Positions 54,861 to 62,692 of a stretch of 64,000 bases of DNA are shown here, in pieces. This DNA comes from Deltaproteobacteria bacterium (GTDB lineage: Bacteria; Myxococcota_A; UBA796; SXON01). A program made the translations under genes and the position numbers. How positions within the stretch are numbered: the first letter of the stretch is position 1; every line of letters begins with the position of its first letter. Location: the NCBI GenBank assembly GCA_947445035.1, contig CANFCK010000001.1, forward strand, positions 114,044 through 178,043, given 5' to 3'. The notes under the pieces are model-generated. The model saw nothing but the letters and a program-made list of their open reading frames with translations, was not told where the DNA came from and did not search any database.

Positions 54861-56879
54861 CTAATCAACTTCGGGCGTGATCTCGAACACCGCCATGCGG
54901 TAAATCGCCGGCGCGCGCGCTTCCGGAATGTCGGCGGGCTGCGAGGTCCAGGGCACGAGGTCGCCTGCGACGGGAACGCCGAACTCCGGGTTGGCCGGAT
55001 CGCCCTTGACGAGCTCGGGCAACTCGACCGGAAGCACCCCGAGCTGGTCGCGGATTTTTTCCACAGTCGCGGCGTACAGCCGCGCCCCCGACTGCGCATC
55101 GACGAGGAAATAGCCACGTTCATGGACGATGATGCGGGTGTAGTTGCCCGTCTTCGCCCACTTGGCGAAGCTCTCGGGCGTGAGCGCCGCAGCATCGGTC
55201 GTCATCGGGTGTCGCGACAGATCTTCGAATAGTCGGGGAAGGACCCCGGCCACGAGGTCCGGGCGGGCGAGGTGCCGAAGGCGCTCGCCCGCGGTACCAC
55301 CGGAGTCCGCGTCCCGTAGAAAAGGCGGGATGGCGCCGGGCGTCGCCCACGACCGATAGACCTTTTGCCGGTGGATGATCTGGTAGTAGTACAGCAGGTC
55401 CTGCTGCTGCTCCAGCGGCAGCTCCACGATCCCTGCGAGTGCGGTAGAATCGAGTTCCTGGTAGTAGTCGGGCACCCGGATGCGGTTGGCCTTGATGGGC
55501 GAGCGGAACTCCCGCGAGTCGGCGTCGCCTTCGTTGACCGCGCCGCGCCCCCACCGGTACATGGGCTGCGCGACCGTCGCCGCGATCACCCATGGCGCCA
55601 GCCACGCGCGGAACGGCAGGCGCGCCACGGCAAGCGCCACGAGTACCACCGAGGCGACCACCAGGTACGACGCCAGCCGATAGGGCGCGAACATTCGAGA
55701 CATTCCAGGAATAAACTGGAACATCAGGGTGTACGGCATCCTGACCACGTAGCCGCCGTCGATGCGCAGGACCTCGCGGGCGTCACCATCGCCGATGCGC
55801 AGAAAAGGCCCGAGCGTCCCGAGGTAGAAGAAGAACCAGACCGCCAGCCAGCCCCAGGAGCGCCGCCGCGCCAACGCCGGCAGCACGCCGAGGCCGACAA
55901 TCGTGAGTGGAAGGGCGAAATTCACGCGCGGGTCGACGGGGTAGGTGGCGCTCCAACTGGAACCGATCGTCCGATTGATCGACGCCAAGACGTTGTCCGC
56001 GTACGTTTCGGGGCGAAGCGGGGCATGACTGACGGTGTCGTAGCTGGGAAAGGGCAGGAAGAAGGACATCTCTGGCAAAAGTGGCTTGCCCGGTCCGCCG
56101 CCTTTGTCGCCCGGTTCGCCCAGGGCGTAGGCCACGATGAACGGTCCCGCAGACAACATCACCCCCAAGCCGACGAAGCCCAGCGACTTGGCCAGGGTGC
56201 CCGCCCGAAGCCGATGGCGTTCGTCGACCAAGGTCTTGATCACCCACAAAACGGTGAAGACACCCGTGAAGAGGCCATAAAACCAGTACCACGCGCCCGC
56301 CAGCCCAAAGCACGCCCCGGCCAGGAGCCCCGCGCTGAGCGTGCGCCTGCGCAGCGCCCGGTCCAGCAGCGCCGGGTACAGGAGCAGCCACCACAACACG
56401 GCCTGTCGCAGGCCGCAGGCCTGCACCTCCAACATCGTCAGGGGGTTGACCACCGCGATCGCACACGCCGCCACCGCCGCGGCGATGCTCCCGGAAAAGT
56501 ACCGGGCGAGGCCGTAGGCGGCGACGCCGTCCAGGGTCAGGATGAGGATGATTTTCGCGTTGTACGACCCGGGAAAGCCGAAGAGTTGCTGCAACGGGTA
56601 GGACAGCGCGACGACGTCGAGGATGTTGCCTGTTTCCGGGTACCGGCCAAGCCCGACGAAGGCGAGCCACGAATCGACGGGTCCCAGGCCTGCCCCGGCG
56701 ATGCCCTCCAACGAGTCGAAGTGCCACTGGTAGCGCCACAACCAGCCGCCCAATTCGCCGCCGCCGAGGACGATCACATCCATGTAGTTGATCATGGGCC
56801 AAGTGACGACGATGGTCGACAAAAACGATACGGCCACCGCCAAGAGCAGGCCGAGGCCCTCGCGAACGTTCCGGCTCAC
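54861..56879 (-). CDS. Polytopic membrane protein (GT-C glycosyltransferase-like)
   Basis: The protein has 672 residues with a dozen or so membrane segments in the first 430 residues and a soluble C-terminal domain. The layout and an acidic first loop resemble GT-C-type lipid-linked glycosyltransferases, but no catalytic motif is certain. The C-terminal motif TRIIVHERGYFLVDA is shared with the upstream gene's product, so the two are paralogues. GTG 56879 overlaps the TGA of that gene (GTGA). Confidence 0.75.
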   Translation of the reverse strand: MSRNVREGLGLLLAVAVSFLSTIVVTWPMINYMDVIVLGGGELGGWLWRYQWHFDSLEGIAGAGLGPVDSWLAFVGLGRYPETGNILDVVALSYPLQQLFGFPGSYNAKIILILTLDGVAAYGLARYFSGSIAAAVAACAIAVVNPLTMLEVQACGLRQAVLWWLLLYPALLDRALRRRTLSAGLLAGACFGLAGAWYWFYGLFTGVFTVLWVIKTLVDERHRLRAGTLAKSLGFVGLGVMLSAGPFIVAYALGEPGDKGGGPGKPLLPEMSFFLPFPSYDTVSHAPLRPETYADNVLASINRTIGSSWSATYPVDPRVNFALPLTIVGLGVLPALARRRSWGWLAVWFFFYLGTLGPFLRIGDGDAREVLRIDGGYVVRMPYTLMFQFIPGMSRMFAPYRLASYLVVASVVLVALAVARLPFRAWLAPWVIAATVAQPMYRWGRGAVNEGDADSREFRSPIKANRIRVPDYYQELDSTALAGIVELPLEQQQDLLYYYQIIHRQKVYRSWATPGAIPPFLRDADSGGTAGERLRHLARPDLVAGVLPRLFEDLSRHPMTTDAAALTPESFAKWAKTGNYTRIIVHERGYFLVDAQSGARLYAATVEKIRDQLGVLPVELPELVKGDPANPEFGVPVAGDLVPWTSQPADIPEARAPAIYRMAVFEITPEVD

Positions 56880-58645
56880 GGCGCCTCGGGGGCAGGCGCG
56901 TCAACGTCAGTCCCGCCGGTCGGCGCGGCCGCGGGCACGCTCAACCGCCAGACGTGGTCGCCGTCCGCAGTGATGACGGTCTCTGGGCCAAGGGCCACGC
57001 GCAGCAACGAAAGCGTGCTGGCAGCGCGCTCGCGGAGATAGAATCGTTCATGCATCACGACGTACCGCACGCCGAGGCCGGCGAGCGAGCGCCCCGACAC
57101 GACGAGGTCGAGCTCCGGAAGCTGCGGAGGCAGGCGATCCAGCCTTCCGGCCTCGGCCACGCGGAGGGCCCGCGCAAGGCGAGAGCGCTCCAGAACCTCC
57201 GGGTTCGGCTCGTTGAGCGAGTAGGGGCTGGGGCGTGCGTGGACAATCTGCCAGTAGTTGTAGATCGCCCGCTCAAGATTCGGGAGGCCCATGGGCAGAT
57301 CGAGGACCGCACCGGCCTCTGGATCCTCAGCCATGAGCTGGGTGGCCTCTGGCATTTCCGTGGGTGAACGCGCGATTGGCCAGGGGGCAGGCGACAGGAG
57401 CAAAAGTTCCACAGCCAGCAGCGCCCCCCCGGCTGGAACGCCCCACACCCACGGCAGCCGGCGCGCGCCGAGCGTCGCGAGCACGGCGAGCCCCAACTGC
57501 ACCGGCACCACGAAACGAAAGGGATGGGAAATACGGGCGAAGATCGGGAAGGCATCGAAGAAGACGAGGAACGGCATCGGGATTTTCCGATCGGCCACGG
57601 TCAGGTACTCGCCGCCGACGTAGAGGTACGGGCCCAGCATCAAGCTGCCGAAGACCACGATCCACGCCAGCCACGGCCAACGGTCTCGCCCGCGCCGCAA
57701 CGACCACACGCCAAAACCGGCCAACGCCAGGGTTAACCAGCCGACGTAGGTCACGATCAGCAGGTCTTCGCCGTGCTCCGCTTTGAGGTCGGGACTGTAG
57801 CTGTGGCCCGGTCGAAAAACCGACACGAGGTCAGTGATGTTGTGGGTGATGAGCGAGCGCCAGACAAATTCCGGGTCGCGGTTCACGATGGCGGTGGGCC
57901 CTTCCAACGACTCCGATAAAAGCCACAAGCTCGGCGCGACCAGAATCGCCGCCAGGGCCCCCCCGACCACCACCGGCGCCGGCAGTCCCCGCCAATGCAC
58001 CTGCTCCCATCTACCCGCTGCCGTCGAGATCGTGAGCACCACGGCGCCAAGCACCGCGAAGAGTCCGTAGTAGGCGTTGGACACCATGCACAAGGCCCCC
58101 GCCGCGGCCGCCGCGAGCCCTGCAAGCAAGGTGGGCCGCTCCAGCAGGCGCAGGAACGTCCACATCGCCAACGCGAACGTGCCGGCGGTCAGCGTCTCGC
58201 TGATGCCGTTGTAGGCCTGCGCGACGAGGTGCGGCGCGAGCATGAACGCGGTGGCGCCGACGAGAGCGGGCCGGTCGCCGTGGCCAAAGCGCCCCTCGCA
58301 CACATGGCGGCACAGGAGCCAGCTGGCAAAACCGCTCAGCCAGAAGCCCACGAAGCACGCAAGGTTGTAGGCGACCACCGGCCCGAACGCGAGCTGCACG
58401 GGCAGCGTCCAGAGGGCGCCGAAGGTGTCGATGAAGAAGAGCTTGCTGCTGCCGGGAAACCGCAAAAGATCGGTGATGAGCGGGACGTGGCCCGCTCGCA
58501 GCTCTTCTCCCACCCACCAATAGCCCCAGACGTGGTTCCAAACGTCGTTGCCGGGGTGGCCGAGGAGCCCACCGGCTGGGTCGATCGCCATCGGCCAGGT
58601 CACGAGGACAGCGAGCGCAAAGGTGGCGAGGAGACCGAAGCGCAT
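56876..58645 (-). CDS. Polytopic membrane protein, paralogue of the next gene
   Basis: The protein has 589 residues from ATG 58645; the frame extends further but without membrane segments. MRFGLLATFALAVLVTWPMA begins the first of about twelve membrane segments. LGHPGNDVWNHVWGYWW in the first loop is acidic, as in GT-C or YfhO-like proteins. VRYVVMHERFYLRERA near the C-terminus matches the sister protein. It probably handles a lipid-linked sugar in the inner membrane, which is inference. Confidence 0.75.
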   Translation of the reverse strand: MRFGLLATFALAVLVTWPMAIDPAGGLLGHPGNDVWNHVWGYWWVGEELRAGHVPLITDLLRFPGSSKLFFIDTFGALWTLPVQLAFGPVVAYNLACFVGFWLSGFASWLLCRHVCEGRFGHGDRPALVGATAFMLAPHLVAQAYNGISETLTAGTFALAMWTFLRLLERPTLLAGLAAAAAGALCMVSNAYYGLFAVLGAVVLTISTAAGRWEQVHWRGLPAPVVVGGALAAILVAPSLWLLSESLEGPTAIVNRDPEFVWRSLITHNITDLVSVFRPGHSYSPDLKAEHGEDLLIVTYVGWLTLALAGFGVWSLRRGRDRWPWLAWIVVFGSLMLGPYLYVGGEYLTVADRKIPMPFLVFFDAFPIFARISHPFRFVVPVQLGLAVLATLGARRLPWVWGVPAGGALLAVELLLLSPAPWPIARSPTEMPEATQLMAEDPEAGAVLDLPMGLPNLERAIYNYWQIVHARPSPYSLNEPNPEVLERSRLARALRVAEAGRLDRLPPQLPELDLVVSGRSLAGLGVRYVVMHERFYLRERAASTLSLLRVALGPETVITADGDHVWRLSVPAAAPTGGTDVDAPAPEAP

Positions 58646-58668
58646 CTCGGGGAGCGTAGCCGACGGAG

Positions 58669-58674
58669 TACATT
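58669..58674 (+). promoter_or_regulatory. Candidate -10 element, leaderless lipoprotein gene
   Basis: TACATT ends six bases before ATG 58681. The bases between are G-rich, so a weak Shine-Dalgarno (GGGG) cannot be excluded. Confidence 0.3.
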
Positions 58675-58680
58675 CGGGGG

Positions 58681-59568
58681 ATGCGCTCGTTGGTGATGGT
58701 CGTGCTCCTCGGGGCTTGTGTGATCCCACCCGAGCTGCCCCCGTCGCAAGCGGCGGCCGCGGCCGACCTCGTGCGCGCGGAAACTCCGCCCTTGTACCGG
58801 CGCCTCTACGACTATGCCTTCCTCCCGGCGGTGCAGATCAAGGAGCAGCGCGTTCGGCTCCGCATCTTCTTCCGAGAGATGGCCTTCGACCTGTACCAGA
58901 TCGGCCTTCTCGAAGAACTGCACGGTGCGAGCGAGCGCGAGCGCGTGGCCGTCGCCGCGCGCAACGCCGAGATCGTCGCGCAGTACGAGCCCGAGGTCGG
59001 CGCGGTCTACGACGAACTGTGGCTGGCGATGGACGCGGGCGCCGACGACAAGGCGTTGGCCGCCATCGGCGAAAAGTTCACGGCGATCGACCGTCGTGAG
59101 GCCGAGCTTCTCGACCTCCGCTCCGCTTCGGTCCGCACTATTCTCGACTTGGAGCAGACCTTCCTCGGCACGCTCAGCCAGAAACAGGACGTGTACTTTG
59201 CCGACGCGATCTTCGCGCTCCGCCACCGTTTGGACCCCTGGGCAAATCCCGGCGACTTCCACGAGCTGGTCGGTACCGTCTACGTCGCAGGAGAGTTCGG
59301 CACGCTGACGCGCGCCACCTACGACCCCGCCGAGGACCACCTCAACATCGGCGGCTTGTGGTCGCCCGAGCCGGAAAAGCTCGCCGGCCCCTACTTCCAG
59401 GACGCCCGGCGCGAGGTGATCCTCTACATGCTCCTGTTGGAGCCGGCCTTCGCGGAGGCGCTCGCGGCGGTGAAGGCGGAGCGGGCCGGTGCGGCCATGG
59501 TACCGGAGGCCGCCCCGACGGCAACCGAAGACGCCCCCACGGCGCCCGCCCCCGCGCCGCCAGGGTGA
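58681..59568 (+). CDS. Hypothetical helical lipoprotein
   Basis: The protein has 295 residues. MRSLVMVVLLGAC is the lipoprotein signal with lipobox LGAC. The body is predicted mostly helical (EQRVRLRIFFREMAFDLYQ, RREAELLDLRSASVRTILD) and ends in an Ala/Pro/Thr tail. The family is not recognised. The DUF3810 gene begins with a GTGA overlap of its stop, so the two are likely to be made together. Confidence 0.72.
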   Translation: MRSLVMVVLLGACVIPPELPPSQAAAAADLVRAETPPLYRRLYDYAFLPAVQIKEQRVRLRIFFREMAFDLYQIGLLEELHGASERERVAVAARNAEIVAQYEPEVGAVYDELWLAMDAGADDKALAAIGEKFTAIDRREAELLDLRSASVRTILDLEQTFLGTLSQKQDVYFADAIFALRHRLDPWANPGDFHELVGTVYVAGEFGTLTRATYDPAEDHLNIGGLWSPEPEKLAGPYFQDARREVILYMLLLEPAFAEALAAVKAERAGAAMVPEAAPTATEDAPTAPAPAPPG

Positions 59569-60632
59569 CGGTGCGTCGCCGGATGGCGTTGGGCGTGGCG
59601 CTGGTGAGTGGCCCTGTGGCCTGGGGGCTCGTCCAGCTTGCGCAACCGGCGTGGGTCGAAAGGCACTTTTCGATGGGGTGGACGCGCGCCTTCGCTGCGG
59701 GGATCGGCTCGATGACCGGGCTCTTACCCTTCTCGGTGACGGAGGTTGGGGGGGGGCTGCTGGCGGCCGCCTTGCTCGTGGGCCTGGGCCGCGGGCTCCG
59801 GCGGCCGGACCGGGGCGCCTGGTTGCTGCTGCGACTGCCGAGCGTGCTCGCCGTGGCCTCCTTCGGCTACGCGGTCTTCGTTGCGGTGTGGGGGCTCAAT
59901 TACCGTCGGGAGCCCCTGGCCCGCACGCTGCACCTCTCGACCGAGAAGCCCACCGCAGACGAGGTCGCCGCCCTGGCCGAGTGGATCGTCGACGAGATGA
60001 ACGAGCGCCGCCTCGCCGTGGCCCAGGATGCCGACGGCGCCTTCGTCCTTCTGGCCGGAGTCGCGGATGCGCTGGCTCGGGCGGAAGTGCTCATGGCCGC
60101 TGCCGGCGAGACGTGGCCGATGTTGCGGGGGCGGTACTCGCCCCCGAAGCCGATCCTCGGCTCGGCGCTCATCTCCTACGTCGGCGTCGGGGGCATCTAC
60201 ATCCCCTTCACCGGCGAGCCGCACGTGAACGTCGCGGTCCCGGCCAGCTCGATCCCGTTCAACGTCTGCCACGAGCTGGCGCACCAACGCGGCGTGGCGC
60301 GCGAAGACGAGGCGAACTTCATCGCCTTCTTGGTGGGCCTGGAGCGCGGCGACGCCGACTTTGCCTACAGCGCCGCGCTGGCGGGGGCGTCGTATGTGAT
60401 GCAGGCTTGGCAGGCCGTCGATCCCGCGGCGGCCTCAGAAGTGTGGGAGCGCCGGAGCTCCGCCGTAGAGCGCGACCTCGCGGTCAAGCGTGCCTGGCGC
60501 GCCGCGCACGAGGGCGTCGCCCAGGTCGCTGGCGAGCGGGTGAACCACGCTTACTTGCGGTCCAACGGCGTCAAAGACGGGCAGCAAAGTTATGGGCGGG
60601 TGGTGGATTTGATGGTGGCGTGGCGACGGTGA
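59565..60632 (+). CDS. DUF3810-like membrane zinc peptidase
   Basis: The protein has 355 residues from the GTG overlapping the previous TGA. Two or three N-terminal membrane segments are followed by a soluble domain with NVCHELAHQRGVAREDEAN, in which HELAH (from residue 236) is the zinc-binding motif and the later Glu a probable third ligand. This matches the DUF3810 family of membrane-bound putative metallopeptidases. ISYVGVGGIYIPFTGE is another family motif. The substrate is unknown. Confidence 0.87.
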   Translation: MTVRRRMALGVALVSGPVAWGLVQLAQPAWVERHFSMGWTRAFAAGIGSMTGLLPFSVTEVGGGLLAAALLVGLGRGLRRPDRGAWLLLRLPSVLAVASFGYAVFVAVWGLNYRREPLARTLHLSTEKPTADEVAALAEWIVDEMNERRLAVAQDADGAFVLLAGVADALARAEVLMAAAGETWPMLRGRYSPPKPILGSALISYVGVGGIYIPFTGEPHVNVAVPASSIPFNVCHELAHQRGVAREDEANFIAFLVGLERGDADFAYSAALAGASYVMQAWQAVDPAAASEVWERRSSAVERDLAVKRAWRAAHEGVAQVAGERVNHAYLRSNGVKDGQQSYGRVVDLMVAWRR

Positions 60633-60645
60633 GTGGGGGTCGGGA

Positions 60646-60679
60646 CGCGGCAGGCCGCAGCGTGGTGCGGCCTGCCGCG
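60646..60679. terminator. Strong hairpin between converging genes
   Basis: CGCGGCAGGCCGCA (60646-60659) is exactly complementary to 60666-60679 with a six-base loop, GCGTGG. It lies between the DUF3810 gene and the converging SRPBCC gene, so it can serve both as terminator, though without a T-tract. Confidence 0.7.
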
Positions 60680-60693
60680 CACCGTCGGCTTGC

Positions 60694-61149
60694 CTACCGC
60701 GACGTGACTGCGGCCGCGCCCGCCCGACTCAGTCGTGTCGCGAGATCATCGCCGAGCTCCGCAAACCGCGCCAACGCGCGCACGAGTATGGACCACAAGA
60801 GCGGCACCAAAAGCCCCGTGACCGTCCACCGCTGCCGGAAAAGCGAGCCGCCCACGCCGCGCGCCTCGATGAGGAAGGTGTGCTCCATGTGCACGAGCCA
60901 GCGGTGGCCAAAGGAGGCCGCCAGCACGAGCTCTCTGGGACTTGTGATCGAGACGACGCGAGGGCGATGCACGTAGCGACTACCGTCGGCCCGTCGGATG
61001 TGGAACAGCAGGCGCCCCCCCGGCCGCGCGTCGCCCTCGCCATAGGGCACCAGACGGTTCCACGACGGCCATGCGTCCATCGCCACCAGTACCCGCCAGA
61101 CCTCGGCCGGCGCCGCGTCGATCTCGGTGCTCAGCTCGAAGGCGCGCAT
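60694..61149 (-). CDS. SRPBCC-domain protein
   Basis: The protein has 151 residues. The opening FELSTEIDAAPAEVWRVLVAMDAWPSWN is seen as TEIDAAPAEVWRVLV and AWPSWNRLV, the usual start of the START/Bet v1-like (SRPBCC) lipid-binding fold; VVSITSPRELVLAA and FRQRWTVTGLLVPLLW follow. Such proteins bind hydrophobic ligands; the ligand is unknown. A possible -10 lies six bases before the ATG. Confidence 0.87.
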   Translation of the reverse strand: MRAFELSTEIDAAPAEVWRVLVAMDAWPSWNRLVPYGEGDARPGGRLLFHIRRADGSRYVHRPRVVSITSPRELVLAASFGHRWLVHMEHTFLIEARGVGGSLFRQRWTVTGLLVPLLWSILVRALARFAELGDDLATRLSRAGAAAVTSR

Positions 61150-61155
61150 GCCGGG

Positions 61156-61161
61156 AGTGTA
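61156..61161 (-). promoter_or_regulatory. Candidate -10 element, leaderless SRPBCC gene
   Basis: TACACT on the minus strand ends six bases before ATG 61149, with no Shine-Dalgarno in CCCGGC. Confidence 0.35.
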
Positions 61162-61208
61162 GCAAACGTCAAGCGGGTTGGTCCGGCACCCGATAGCACC
61201 CCCTCCCC

Positions 61209-61595
61209 ATGCCCCTCAACCGCCGCGTCCTCCTCCTGTTCGCGCCCATCCTGACCCTGGTGGGCTTTTTGGGCTTCCTCGTGCCCGCCGAGGCCGCGCT
61301 CACCAGCGGCGCCGCCCCCTACAACCTGTTCCACATCGGCTTCGGCCTACTCGGCGTCGGCTGTCTCGTCTCGCGCCGACTGGCTGTCATCCGGGCGTTC
61401 AACATCGGCTTCGGGCTCATCGACGTGTACCAGGCCGTGGCTGGCTTGCTCGGTCTGTGGCCGCAGTCGATCTTCTTGTGGACACGCGTCGATGACGGCC
61501 TCCATTGGGTCGTCGGCGCCTCGCTGATCGGGGTCGGATTGCTCGCGGATCGGGAGCGCCCCCCCCGGATGACGACGCTCAGCAACGCCGCGTGA
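61209..61595 (+). CDS. Small membrane protein (DUF4383-like)
   Basis: The protein has 128 residues with four hydrophobic segments (LLLFAPILTLVGFLGFLV, NLFHIGFGLLGVGCLVS, FNIGFGLIDVYQAVAGLLG, HWVVGASLIGVGLLA). The spacing and NLFHIGFG recall DUF4383 membrane proteins. It is divergent from the SRPBCC gene and followed by a hairpin. Function unknown. Confidence 0.75.
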   Translation: MPLNRRVLLLFAPILTLVGFLGFLVPAEAALTSGAAPYNLFHIGFGLLGVGCLVSRRLAVIRAFNIGFGLIDVYQAVAGLLGLWPQSIFLWTRVDDGLHWVVGASLIGVGLLADRERPPRMTTLSNAA

Positions 61596-61604
61596 GACAA
61601 ACCG

Positions 61605-61636
61605 GTCGCGCTGGGGTACCTCCGCCCCAGAGCGAC
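61605..61636 (+). terminator. Hairpin after the DUF4383-like gene
   Basis: GTCGC-G-CTGGGG (61605-61616) pairs with CCCCAG-A-GCGAC (61625-61636), eleven pairs with one internal mismatch and an eight-base loop, nine bases after the stop. There is no T-tract. Confidence 0.55.
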
Positions 61637-61740
61637 GGTGCAGGGAGGTGCGCCTCGAACGGACGAACGCCGATTCGTTCGACTGGCAGCGGCCCGCCAG
61701 GTGGCACGGGGCTTGCAGGGGATTCCATGGGGAGGCTCTT

Positions 61741-62688
61741 TTGCGACTCGTCAGCCTGCTGGTCCTCGCCGTCGCCTGCTCCGAATACGCGATCGAGGGC
61801 CGCGTCGACGTTTCAAAGCCCCAGGACACCGCGCCCGAGGCCGACGCGGAGACCGCGCACGAGGAAACCTTCGAGGTGGAAGCGGTGCTGGCCGACCTCG
61901 TCTTCTTCGGTGACACCTCGTCGTCGATGAGCGAAGAACTGGCGGCGATGGGCGGCGAAATCGAGGCCTTCGTGGCGCGCCTCGAAGACGGCGACGCCGA
62001 CTGGCAGCTCGCGGCGGTGACCGGCCCGGATGGGTGCAACCAGGGGGGCATCTTCACGCCCGACACCCTTGACCTCGCCGCGGTCTTTGGCGCAGGTATC
62101 GCCACCCAGCCGGGCGAAGATGAGGTGGATGAATGGGGCCTCCACAACGCCACCGTCGCGCTCGAGAGCAGCGACGCGGGCGAATGCAACGAGGGCCTCG
62201 TCCGCGACGGCTCCAACGTGCAGGTGATCGTGCTTTCCGACGAAGGCGACCATTCCCCCGGGTGGGACGGCGGCGACCCGGCGTACTGGTCTGCCTACGT
62301 GTCCCGGATGACCACCCAACTCGGCTCGGGTCGCGCGTTTGCGGTGTCTTCCGTCACCGGCGACGACCCAGATGGCTGCATGGCCACCAGCGGTGCCACC
62401 GCCGGACCGGGCACCGGCTACCTCGAGGCCACCACGGCGACGCTCGGCAGCTTCGTGTCCATCTGTGGGGAATGGGCCGCGGGCCTTGGCCTCATCGCCG
62501 AGGAAGCGGCGCTCCGCCGGAGCTACACCCTGGCCCTGGAAGCATTCCCCGAAAGCGTGACGGTGGCCGTGAATCGCGAAGTCCGCTCCGGCTGGGTGTA
62601 CGACCCCGCGACCTGGACCGTCCGCTTCACCGAGAATCCCCCGCGAACCGGCGACACGGTGACGGTCCGGTACGAAATCGCCGAGTGA
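61741..62688 (+). CDS. VWA-like lipoprotein
   Basis: The protein has 315 residues from TTG 61741, with GGAGG five bases upstream; the longer frame to 61648 gives no signal. LRLVSLLVLAVAC is the lipoprotein signal (lipobox AVAC). After an acidic linker, VLADLVFFGDTSSSMSEEL carries the metal-site motif DTSSSMS of VWA domains and VQVIVLSDEGDHSPGW a second conserved strand. The last 75 residues form a beta domain (SYTLALEAFPESVTVAVNRE in part). A surface ligand-binding role is inferred. Confidence 0.8.
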   Translation: MRLVSLLVLAVACSEYAIEGRVDVSKPQDTAPEADAETAHEETFEVEAVLADLVFFGDTSSSMSEELAAMGGEIEAFVARLEDGDADWQLAAVTGPDGCNQGGIFTPDTLDLAAVFGAGIATQPGEDEVDEWGLHNATVALESSDAGECNEGLVRDGSNVQVIVLSDEGDHSPGWDGGDPAYWSAYVSRMTTQLGSGRAFAVSSVTGDDPDGCMATSGATAGPGTGYLEATTATLGSFVSICGEWAAGLGLIAEEAALRRSYTLALEAFPESVTVAVNREVRSGWVYDPATWTVRFTENPPRTGDTVTVRYEIAE

Positions 62689-62692
62689 TCAC

